Shown one piece after another: positions 34,139 through 41,138 of a stretch of DNA of 64,000 nt. A program made the translations under genes and the position numbers. Every line of letters begins with the position of its first letter. Position 1 is the stretch's first letter. The notes under the pieces are model-generated. The model worked only from the letters and a program-made list of their open reading frames with translations. It was not told the origin of the DNA and searched no databases. This stretch comes from Planctomycetota bacterium (GTDB lineage Bacteria > Planctomycetota > Phycisphaerae > Phycisphaerales > SM1A02), in assembly GCA_009926625.1 (NCBI GenBank), contig RFON01000001.1:173883-237882 (forward strand), given 5' to 3'.

Positions 34139-35111
34139 GCGCTCAAGCAGCGGCGGAACGCTTCGCGCGGCCGCGATCTTGCTGTTTGCGTCCACTGCGG
34201 GACTTTGGATCTATGGGGGCGCGACCTGGCTTCCTTCATGGCTTGCCACAGTGGGACAGCGCCTTGGGCTCGATGAGATCCGCTCGACGCAGGTGGCGAT
34301 TGGGTTCCTGTTGGCGAGCGCTGCCACGATTGCGTTCGCCGGCGTTCGCGCGCGAGCGGCACTCACCGTCACGCGCGCCCTCCTTGCCGTGTTTGCATTT
34401 GTTTCAGTCGCAACGATCGCATCCGAGTTCGCGCGTCCCACGGGCGCATCGTTGCTTCCGGCACTGGCATGGCCAGCGGCCGCCGCGGCGAGCGCAATCG
34501 TGCTTCACCGAATGACCGATCGCGTCGCCAGCGCAAACCCGATTCGATTTCGCTCGCCAGCCCTGATGCTTGTGGCACTGATTGCTGTGTGGACGGCGAG
34601 CCTCATGGTTGCAAGTCGCCTGCCGATCGCTGGATCATCCCGACCAGCGGCGAAGCAGTTGTCGACCGATGACTCCATCGTGCTTGATCCTGTGTCGTGG
34701 CAAGGGCGAACGCTTCCAGATACGCCGCTCTCGCGCATCCTGCCGGTGCTGACACCGCTCACCCTCGAGGGCGACTCGGTCATCGTTCTCTACAACCCGT
34801 CGTGCGGGCATTGCCGCGAGTTGTTCGAGAAGCACTTCGCGGTGGCAGCAGGAAATCGACGGGTCATCGCGGTCGAAGTGCCCCCGCCGCCTGGCGTGCT
34901 CGAAGCAGCAGGCGATGGACTGGGCCCCGTGCCCTGCGATGGATGCGAACGGCTCCAGCTGCCGGCGGGCAAGACCTACCTGCTGAAGCCCCCCACCATT
35001 GCCGTGCTTCGTGAGGGGCGAGTCATCTGTGCCACCGACAACGATCACGACACCTGCCTCGCGCAGCTCGCTGCTCCCAAGCCATCGGGTGAGTTACCAA
35101 GCACGCCCTGA
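34098..35111 (+). CDS. Second membrane/thioredoxin-like fusion with two CxxC motifs
   Basis: 337 aa, about five membrane segments (about 22-175) followed by a thioredoxin-like domain with VIVLYNPSCGHC (C236, C239) and a second pair PCDGC (C280, C283). The domain parallels that of the preceding protein (YREDCDHCHEILLNHF versus YNPSCGHCRELFEKHF), indicating an old duplication. The membrane part lacks the GCFG motif of its neighbour. ATG 34098 lies inside the previous gene; ATG 34110 is an alternative that shortens the overlap. The two proteins probably work together. Confidence 0.7.
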   Translation: MQTQMASTASRPAERSSSGGTLRAAAILLFASTAGLWIYGGATWLPSWLATVGQRLGLDEIRSTQVAIGFLLASAATIAFAGVRARAALTVTRALLAVFAFVSVATIASEFARPTGASLLPALAWPAAAAASAIVLHRMTDRVASANPIRFRSPALMLVALIAVWTASLMVASRLPIAGSSRPAAKQLSTDDSIVLDPVSWQGRTLPDTPLSRILPVLTPLTLEGDSVIVLYNPSCGHCRELFEKHFAVAAGNRRVIAVEVPPPPGVLEAAGDGLGPVPCDGCERLQLPAGKTYLLKPPTIAVLREGRVICATDNDHDTCLAQLAAPKPSGELPSTP

Positions 35112-35131
35112 CGCGCATCAGGTCGGCGGGC

Positions 35132-36157
35132 TCAGGAGAGCGCCCGATCATTCGAGCGGTCGATCCGAATCTCTTTCGAACGCACCTCGATGCGGGCGAA
35201 CCCATCGAGGAATGTGCGTAGCCGCGTCTCTTCATCGCATGCGGCGCGCGCCACCGCGCGCAGCGTTCGCGGCGTGATGGCGGACTCGCGAAGCAGTGGA
35301 TGGAACGCCATGATCGCCGCCGCACGCTCAGCGCCAACATCGCGCAGGGCGCTCCGCTGTACGCGCGCAGCAGACCATGGCGGGCGCGACGCAATCTGGG
35401 CGAGCGCCCATGCCCCGTCCCGAGCGATGCCGGCCGCATCGATGGCATGCAGCGCAATCCTCGGCCAGCGCTCGCGCAGGCGCGGCGTCACATGGGCTCG
35501 CAGCCACCCGCGCGCCGATTGCATGCTGGCGTTCGAGCGATCCTCGCGCCACGGCACCGCGCACAGGTGACAGAGTGACTCCAACTGCGCTCGCGTGCAG
35601 CCGAGCAGCGGACGCGCGAAGCGAACGCTCGACCGTGACGACGCGGCGCGCGACCATGGAATGAGCGCCAAACCGCGGTGTGCGGTCCCGCGCCCGAGTC
35701 GCATCAGCAGCGTTTCAAGAACATCATCGGCGTGGTGCGCCATGAGTACCGCACCCGCACCCGCCTCGACGGCGCAGGACTCGAGCGCCGCCAGCCGCAG
35801 GCGCCGCGCGCTTGCCGAAATCCCGCTTCGGCCCTTCGACGGGAACACATCCACCGTCTGCAGCGGAACGCCAAGCTCCGCGCAGAGCCGCGCGCAGTGC
35901 TGCGCATCCGCATCGGCGTCGATCGCGCGGAGGTGATGATGCACATGAACCGCTCCCACAAGCGGCGGTGCGTTCCGCGAGCGGTTCCACGCCCATGCGC
36001 ACAGAAGCAGCGCAGTCGAGTCAACCCCCCCGCTGAATGCCACAAGCACGCGATCGCTTCCGCCGATGCCGCAGCGCTCGCGGAGCGCAGTGCGCGCCTT
36101 CACGCAGACGCGTGTGCGTCGTACCTGACACTGGAGCCTGCGATCCGTGGCAACCAC
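35132..36157 (-). CDS. tilS: tRNA(Ile)-lysidine synthase
   Basis: 341 aa, shorter than E. coli TilS (432), lacking most of the C-terminal recognition domains. PP-loop motif VAFSGGVDSTALLL (about 39-52), HVHHHLRAIDADADAQHC, and the catalytic-domain motif MAHHADDVLETLLMRLGRGT followed by RPLLGCTRAQLE are present. It attaches lysine to C34 of tRNA-Ile(CAU), so AUA is read correctly. GTG 36157 is preceded by TAGCAT at 6 nt, which overlaps the end of the upstream gene. Confidence 0.93.
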   Translation of the reverse strand: MVATDRRLQCQVRRTRVCVKARTALRERCGIGGSDRVLVAFSGGVDSTALLLCAWAWNRSRNAPPLVGAVHVHHHLRAIDADADAQHCARLCAELGVPLQTVDVFPSKGRSGISASARRLRLAALESCAVEAGAGAVLMAHHADDVLETLLMRLGRGTAHRGLALIPWSRAASSRSSVRFARPLLGCTRAQLESLCHLCAVPWREDRSNASMQSARGWLRAHVTPRLRERWPRIALHAIDAAGIARDGAWALAQIASRPPWSAARVQRSALRDVGAERAAAIMAFHPLLRESAITPRTLRAVARAACDEETRLRTFLDGFARIEVRSKEIRIDRSNDRALS

Positions 36158-36161
36158 TCGC

Positions 36162-36908
36162 TCATGCTACGGCGCTGCGCATGCGAATCTGCTGCGACTG
36201 CCGAGGTGATGCACGCCTTGACTGCGCCGACGAAGCGGCTGCGGCAGGCTGACCATCGATGGCTGCACGAACCGCCGCGATGACCGCGCCAGGATCGTGC
36301 GCAGTCGCCGCTGCACCGATTTCATCGGCAAGTCCATCAGCGCGGGCAAACACGCCGCCGCCGCAGATGATCGGCACGCTCTGATCGCGCTGTACCTCGC
36401 GCACATGGTCAATCAGTTGCCGGATGCGCGGCGCATCGGCCGCTGCGGCGGCGAACACAACGACCGCATCGGGCTTGCGTTCAGCAATCTCCTGCATGAT
36501 TTCATCGTGCGCAACTCCCCCTGCTGCAAAGAACACTTCGTATCCCGATGCCTCGAGCAAGTCGGCGCAAAGCTGCCCTGCCGTGTCCTCCGACTCTTCG
36601 GGACCGCACACACAAAGCAGTCGGCGTCCATTGCGCGCAGACTGGCAATACTGCGCCTGCGCCTGATCGACCAGCGTGCGCAGGATGCGCGTGGCATATC
36701 GGTAGGCGAGCGCAGTGAGTTGGTCCTGTCGCCACATGCGGAAGATCACCTGCATCGTCGGCCAGTACAGGCGTTGGGCGACTTCGTTGGCTGAAAGCCC
36801 AGCGGCGTCGAGTTGACCCTGCAGCTTGCGGACTTCGGCGCGGTCGCCGCTGACGCACAGTTGAAGGAGGCGTTCGATCGTGACTTCGATGTTCAGGGTG
36901 TGACTCAT
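36162..36908 (-). CDS. Cobalamin-binding-domain-like regulator, His ligand replaced
   Basis: 248 aa. An N-terminal helical domain (about 5-90, NIEVTIERLLQLCVSGDRAE and VAQRLYWPTMQVIFRMW) resembles the B12-binding cap of MetH/CarH-type proteins. The following Rossmann-like domain (about 95-215) has LLEASGYEVFFAAGG, PDAVVVFAAAAAD, and PIICGGGVFA. The DxHxxG motif that coordinates cobalt reads SEDTAG, so the histidine is missing. No DNA-binding domain is visible. It may bind B12 base-on or sense something else. The start at ATG 36908 was chosen over an upstream extension with no domain content. Confidence 0.65.
   Translation of the reverse strand: MSHTLNIEVTIERLLQLCVSGDRAEVRKLQGQLDAAGLSANEVAQRLYWPTMQVIFRMWRQDQLTALAYRYATRILRTLVDQAQAQYCQSARNGRRLLCVCGPEESEDTAGQLCADLLEASGYEVFFAAGGVAHDEIMQEIAERKPDAVVVFAAAAADAPRIRQLIDHVREVQRDQSVPIICGGGVFARADGLADEIGAAATAHDPGAVIAAVRAAIDGQPAAAASSAQSRRASPRQSQQIRMRSAVA
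36164..36169 (-). promoter_or_regulatory. Leaderless-type -10 for tilS
   Basis: TAGCAT on the minus strand, 6 nt before GTG 36157. Its last base (36164) is also the first base of the upstream gene's TGA. Confidence 0.4.
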
Positions 36909-37025
36909 GGTCCGCTTGGCATCGACTGCCAGACGCGCCGGCAGGGAGCGCAGCGGAAACTCGACGCTTCGCAGCGTTATCCGCGACTGGCATTGCCGCT
37001 TATCAGCCGCCAACCGCTCGGTGCC

Positions 37026-37031
37026 TAGCAT
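37026..37031 (+). promoter_or_regulatory. Leaderless-type -10 for ubiE
   Basis: TAGCAT, 6 nt before GTG 37038. Confidence 0.4.
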
Positions 37032-37037
37032 GAAGCC

Positions 37038-37847
37038 GTGGGTTTCGAGCGATCAACAGCCAATGCCGACGAGCGATCCGGCAGCGCGGGCGTGAAGTCC
37101 GTGTGGGACGACCAGTCCCTTCAGGGCGACCCGCACCGCCGAGCCGACAAGGCGCAGCGGGTGCAAGCGATGTTCACGGCGATCGCGCATGCTTACGACA
37201 TCAATAATCGACTGCACTCGCTTGGGCTTGATCAATCCTGGCGTCGTCGAACCGTTCGCCTGGTGGAACCAATCGTTGGCTCACGGGTGCTTGATGTGGC
37301 GTGCGGAACAGGAGACCTCGCCGAGGCATTCGCTTGCGCAGGCGCGGCGGAGGTCACCGGACTCGACTTCACCGCCGCCATGCTCGACCATGCGCGCGTC
37401 AAGGCAGCGAAGGCGGGCGGGGCAGCCGCACGGATTCGTTACCTGCAGGGTGATGCGCAGAATCTCCCGTTCCCCGATGCGTGCTTCGACATTGTCAGCA
37501 TCGCATTTGGCATTCGGAATGTCGCCGACCCCGCCAAGGCGCTCGCTGAGTTCCGCCGTGTGCTCGCCCCTGGCGGTCGCCTCGCGATCCTCGAGTTCAG
37601 CCGCCCGAAAGCTGGCTTTGTCAGGCTCTTGAGCGACTTCTACACCCAGCGAATCATGCCCTGGACTGCAAGCCTCATCGCACGGGACGGCTCAGGTGCG
37701 TATCACTACCTCCCCAAGTCCGTCGAGACATTTCTTGATCCCTCCGCGCTTTCCGTGCAACTCTCTTCCGCTGGATTCGTCCATGTCACGGCCCAACCAA
37801 TGACGATGAACACCTGCACGGCGCTCATCGCCCGCATCGGTAAGTGA
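37038..37847 (+). CDS. ubiE: Quinone-biosynthesis C-methyltransferase UbiE/MenG
   Basis: 269 aa. Motifs: MFTAIAHAYDINNRLHSLGL (the UbiE F-x-x-I-A-x-x-YD-N signature), WRRRTV, SAM motif VLDVACGTGDLAEAF, GLDFTAAML, and IAFGIRNVADPAKALAEFRR with LILEFS-like LAILEFSRP. It methylates demethylmenaquinone or the ubiquinone precursor. No other quinone genes are nearby. An N-terminal extension of about 35 residues precedes the family core, so the true start could be later, though GTG 37038 has a TAGCAT -10. Confidence 0.93.
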   Translation: MGFERSTANADERSGSAGVKSVWDDQSLQGDPHRRADKAQRVQAMFTAIAHAYDINNRLHSLGLDQSWRRRTVRLVEPIVGSRVLDVACGTGDLAEAFACAGAAEVTGLDFTAAMLDHARVKAAKAGGAAARIRYLQGDAQNLPFPDACFDIVSIAFGIRNVADPAKALAEFRRVLAPGGRLAILEFSRPKAGFVRLLSDFYTQRIMPWTASLIARDGSGAYHYLPKSVETFLDPSALSVQLSSAGFVHVTAQPMTMNTCTALIARIGK

Positions 37848-37858
37848 ACGGACATCGC

Positions 37859-37864
37859 TATACT
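37859..37864 (+). promoter_or_regulatory. -10 (TATACT) for the amidohydrolase-like gene
   Basis: TATACT, 10 nt before ATG 37875, closer to the sigma70 consensus than most in the window. GGAG lies 5 nt before the ATG, so this start may use both signals. Confidence 0.4.
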
Positions 37865-37874
37865 CGGAGCGAAC

Positions 37875-38789
37875 ATGATTTTCGATGTGATGACCCGCGC
37901 TTGGCACTCGCCGGAGCAACTCGGCTTCGAACTTGCTGAGGGCATTCGGCAGACTGGGCGACGAACGGGCGGCTTGGATGCGTCCGTGGGAGGTCATGCC
38001 CGTGCAATGGAGCAGATCGGCTGCGTGCTCGTGCACGGTTTTCGTTCGCACGCACTCTCCGCCACCGTTCCAAACGAATTCATTGCCGAACTCGTTGCGC
38101 GCCAGCCCAACCGCGCCGCAGGAGTTGCGGGAATCGACCCCGTTTCGCCCAGTTGGAGCGAGGATCTGGACCGCGCACGGTCGCTTGGACTCGCGGCCGT
38201 CAGCATCTCGCCAGCCGCACAGGGCTTTCATCCAACGCACTCGGCGGCGATGCGTTTCTACGAGCGCTGCTCAACCCTTGGTCTGCCGATTTTCGTCAGC
38301 CGCCCAGGCATGCGAACGCCAAGCATGATCCTGGAGTACGAGCGACCCACCGCATGGGACGAAGTCGCGCGAACATTCCCCGCACTGAAGGTTGTGCTTT
38401 CTGGACTCGGACACCCATGGGTCGATGAGACCATCGCGCTGCTGGGCAAGCATCCTGGCATCTACGCGGAGACAAGCGGCTTGGTGTCGCACTCGTGGCG
38501 CCTCTACACCGCACTGCTTCAGGCCTTTGAGGCGGGCGTGATCGAGAAGATCTTCTTCGGCTCGGGATTCCCCTTCGTGCTTCCATCGACCGCGGTCGAA
38601 TCGATTTACTCGCTGAACTCCTACTCGCTTGGAACGCCGCTGCCATCCATCCCGCGCGCTGCGCTTCGTGCAGTGGTGGAACGCAATCCCATCACCACGC
38701 TCGGGATTCGTGCGCCGCTCGCGATCGGTCGCGGCGGCGCTACCGACTTCGATTCGCCCGCGCCCACGGCGCAGGGCAGCCCAACCTGA
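37875..38789 (+). CDS. Amidohydrolase-2-like TIM-barrel protein, metal ligands missing
   Basis: 304 aa. The fold markers of the Amidohydro_2 family are seen: AAGVAGIDPVSP, FYERCSTLGLPIFVSRPG, FPALKVVLSGLGHPWVDE, and KIFFGSGFPF near the end. In catalytic members the N-terminal DxHxH and the late FGSDxP Asp bind metal; here they read DVMTR and FGSGFP. It is therefore likely a non-catalytic or altered member. It follows ubiE after 27 nt with its own -10. Confidence 0.7.
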   Translation: MIFDVMTRAWHSPEQLGFELAEGIRQTGRRTGGLDASVGGHARAMEQIGCVLVHGFRSHALSATVPNEFIAELVARQPNRAAGVAGIDPVSPSWSEDLDRARSLGLAAVSISPAAQGFHPTHSAAMRFYERCSTLGLPIFVSRPGMRTPSMILEYERPTAWDEVARTFPALKVVLSGLGHPWVDETIALLGKHPGIYAETSGLVSHSWRLYTALLQAFEAGVIEKIFFGSGFPFVLPSTAVESIYSLNSYSLGTPLPSIPRAALRAVVERNPITTLGIRAPLAIGRGGATDFDSPAPTAQGSPT

Positions 38790-38811
38790 CAGAGCGGCAT
38801 GGCTCGGGCGG

Positions 38812-38817
38812 TACGCT
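38812..38817 (+). promoter_or_regulatory. Leaderless-type -10 for the lipoprotein gene at 38825
   Basis: TACGCT, 7 nt before GTG 38825. It favours that start over ATG 38852. Confidence 0.35.
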
Positions 38818-38824
38818 CTCATCC

Positions 38825-39502
38825 GTGAGGAGCTCCCGCTGGCGGTCCCCGATGAAGCTTGTCGCGCTCGCTGCGAGCGTGCTCTTGGGCGGCTGCGGCG
38901 TCACCGCGCCAGAGCGGCTCGAATGCACATCGATGGGCGACACGCCACGAACACTGCCCGTGGCGGATGGTCGAACGACTTACACGCTTGAACTTGCCAA
39001 CACGGAGTTTCTCCACAGCAATCTCCTGCCGACACAGTTCGATGAGTCGCCAATCCCCGACGGCTACATCCTGCACGCGGAACTGATGTGGGTTCCCAAG
39101 GCTGGAAAGACCGCCGTCGATCCACAGGCCACGAATGTCTCGCTTCGCTTGGTGGTGATCTCGGGTGGCGAACTCGGGCTCTACGGTGGCGGTGGATTCG
39201 CGTGGCCACGGGGGGAACCGGGTGAGCAGCAGTATGGTCTCGACCTCGTTGGGTCAAACCTCACCCTGCTTGCCGCAACGGCGGGGTTCGTGGACCTGTT
39301 GAGTCCTTCGCAGATCACTGGACGCTTGACCGCCGAACTGGACCCCGAGGCAACACGGCAAGTTCGGCGCGCAGCCAGCCAAGCGGTCACGAATGCGCTC
39401 AAGCGCGTCCAGTGGGTTGGGCCGAACGCGACTGGCGCAAGTCAAGTCGCGCTGTTCCCTTCGCGAGCGATCGACCTCACGCGCGAACGCGCTTCGCGCT
39501 AG
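38825..39502 (+). CDS. Uncharacterised lipoprotein
   Basis: 225 aa. The N-terminus has Arg residues followed by KLVALAASVLLGGC, a lipoprotein signal with lipobox LGGC (Cys about 24). The mature part has no domain I recognise. It contains a Gly-rich segment (LGLYGGGGFAWPRGEPGEQ) and regular alternating hydrophobic stretches, suggesting a beta-rich fold. GTG 38825 is chosen on the hexamer at 38812; starting at ATG 38852 would shorten the n-region by nine residues. Its TAG stop overlaps that of the opposing NUDIX gene. Confidence 0.7.
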   Translation: MRSSRWRSPMKLVALAASVLLGGCGVTAPERLECTSMGDTPRTLPVADGRTTYTLELANTEFLHSNLLPTQFDESPIPDGYILHAELMWVPKAGKTAVDPQATNVSLRLVVISGGELGLYGGGGFAWPRGEPGEQQYGLDLVGSNLTLLAATAGFVDLLSPSQITGRLTAELDPEATRQVRRAASQAVTNALKRVQWVGPNATGASQVALFPSRAIDLTRERASR

Positions 39503-40158
39503 ACCTGCGTGATCCGCCGAGCGATCTCAAGCATTGCATGCGTGCACGGCGACGCTGGCGTTGGCATCTCATCCAAGCCAATCAAGCGGAGGTCCGAATA
39601 CTCCCAGTTCGGCGGCGCATCGGGCTGCCCTGCCAATTCGATGCTGTGCACGATCTCCCAGTTCCCGGCGACGGCATCGAACAGGAGCGCTCGCTGCTGT
39701 GCTGGCGACGCCGCAGCAACGGCACACTCTTCCATCAGTTCCCGAACGATGCCGACGGATGGGTCTTCGCCCGGTTCCGCCGATCCTCCAGGCGCGAACT
39801 CCCATGCACCTGGATAGGTCGCGCAGTTCATCGCGCGCTTGCCGACAAGACAGCGCCCACCAGCATGGGCGATCGCCTTCACGCCAAGTCCTCGAAAGCC
39901 GCTTGAAAGTCCAGCGGAACGAACAGCCCCCATCCGATAGGTCGTTGGTACAACATGGATCGTGGCCCCACCGTGTCCATCCCGCTGCACCGCGGTGACA
40001 TGCCAACACGGACCGTCCACCAGCCGCGGATTGCGCTGGCACATCAACCGCCACACGCGGATCTCGTCCATGTCGCACTGGGGAACCCACCGACTTTCAA
40101 CTGAAGACACTCGCGCCGGTCTGCGAAGCCAGATGATTCGCTGCGTGTTGGAGTCCAT
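39499..40158 (-). CDS. NUDIX-domain hydrolase
   Basis: 219 aa. The NUDIX box GGSAEPGEDPSVGIVREL then MEECAV keeps REx2EE, but the usual Gly after EE-x is Ala. Upstream are YPGAWEFAPGG and LVGKRAMNCATY, the typical strand before the box. An N-terminal region of about 100 residues (ESRWVPQCDMDEIRVWRLMC) has no recognised domain. The substrate is unknown. ATG 40158 was chosen; further upstream codons lie in low-quality frame. Confidence 0.8.
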   Translation of the reverse strand: MDSNTQRIIWLRRPARVSSVESRWVPQCDMDEIRVWRLMCQRNPRLVDGPCWHVTAVQRDGHGGATIHVVPTTYRMGAVRSAGLSSGFRGLGVKAIAHAGGRCLVGKRAMNCATYPGAWEFAPGGSAEPGEDPSVGIVRELMEECAVAAASPAQQRALLFDAVAGNWEIVHSIELAGQPDAPPNWEYSDLRLIGLDEMPTPASPCTHAMLEIARRITQV

Positions 40159-40410
40159 TCGAGTAGTTCGCCTAGGCGTCCCGACGCTTCTTGAAATCCC
40201 AATGCCAACCGCCAAACAACGCTCCCGCCCTGAACAATGCACAGGATAAGAGTCAGGTCGGAGCCACCACAACATTGTGGGCTTCGCGCGTGGCTTCACC
40301 CAAGGAGTTGTGTTTCCGCATGCTTCTGGCCGCCAAGCTGGGTCGATCATGCCACGAAAAGTGCCGAATTGACCGCAGTCTGCGGCGATTTCAATCCGAT
40401 AGTGATTCCC
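40159..40410. other. Intergenic region upstream of NUDIX and the small ORF
   Basis: A 252-bp divergent spacer, the longest gene-free stretch in the window. It is less GC-rich near 40260-40420 than the surrounding genes. I see no convincing RNA, repeat or terminator. GATAGT, 7 nt before ATG 40411, may be a weak -10 for the small gene. Confidence 0.4.
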
Positions 40411-40629
40411 ATGAACCGCGCATTCAACTCTGGCTCTGTGGACAGCCTCGTGGAATCAATCGTTGCGTTCAACCCAAGCGCTGATCGCGACTGGCTCGTG
40501 AGCTTTGACGCCTACGACCTTGCCCGCTACCTGCAGCACCTCGAATGTGCCCTCGAGCCGCGAGAGAGCGCCTCGCCATGGGAGCGCATCGGTGACACAC
40601 CAGCCATCGTGAGTCGCACCGCCGCCTGA
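40411..40629 (+). CDS. Small hypothetical protein (72 aa)
   Basis: 72 aa, opening MNRAFNSGSVDSLVESIVAF. A short helical pattern (DWLVSFDAYDLARYLQHLEC) is seen, with no known domain, signal or membrane segment. It stands alone between the NUDIX and response-regulator genes and converges on the latter. The frame is open beyond the ATG upstream, but the intergenic composition there argues against a longer protein. Its composition resembles real proteins of the window, so I include it with modest confidence. Confidence 0.5.
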   Translation: MNRAFNSGSVDSLVESIVAFNPSADRDWLVSFDAYDLARYLQHLECALEPRESASPWERIGDTPAIVSRTAA

Positions 40630-40647
40630 TGGCGAAACGCCTGCCCC

Positions 40648-41118
40648 TCAGGCAGGGCTCTTGCCAAGCAGACTGCTCATCCTTCGCTTGAGGAGGCGAA
40701 GCGCGAGCAACCCGCGCACCCTTGCGAGCAACTCGACCTTGTTTGCGGGTTTGGAAACGAAGTCGTCGCATCCCGACTCAACCGCGCGTTCCATATCCCC
40801 GAGTTCATGCAAGGCGGTCACCATGATGACGACCGTGTCGCGCGTGGCTGGATTCTGCTTGATCCGCTTGCAGACATCAAAGCCTGAGACTCGTGGCATC
40901 ATGACGTCGAGGAGGACAAGGTCTGGTCGCTCCGCCTCGATTCGCGCCATTGCCTCGGCCCCATCCTGCGCAAGCACAATCCTGCACGGCAGGGACTCCA
41001 TGTACGCCTGAATCAGCTCAAGATTCTGTGGATTGTCGTCCACGATCATGACCTTGCCCTCGGACAGATCCACCTCGTGTGGGGAGGACACGTCGGTTGG
41101 CGGTTGACTTGCTGCCAT
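40648..41118 (-). CDS. Single-domain response regulator (CheY/REC type)
   Basis: 156 aa. A REC domain with the acidic pair in VMIVDDNPQNLELI, the phospho-acceptor Asp in DLVLLDVMMP, Thr in VIMVTALHE and Lys in FVSKPANK. The sequence pattern DDNPxNLxLL and DVMMPxVSGFDVC is that of PleD/hybrid-type receivers. A helical tail (VRGLLALRLLKRRMSSLL) follows, with no output domain. No histidine kinase is nearby. A TACTAT hexamer lies 7 nt before the ATG. Confidence 0.9.
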   Translation of the reverse strand: MAASQPPTDVSSPHEVDLSEGKVMIVDDNPQNLELIQAYMESLPCRIVLAQDGAEAMARIEAERPDLVLLDVMMPRVSGFDVCKRIKQNPATRDTVVIMVTALHELGDMERAVESGCDDFVSKPANKVELLARVRGLLALRLLKRRMSSLLGKSPA

Positions 41119-41125
41119 GGGAGCA

Positions 41126-41131
41126 ATAGTA
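41126..41131 (-). promoter_or_regulatory. Leaderless-type -10 for the response regulator
   Basis: TACTAT on the minus strand, 7 nt before ATG 41118. Confidence 0.45.
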
Positions 41132-41138
41132 CGCGTTC

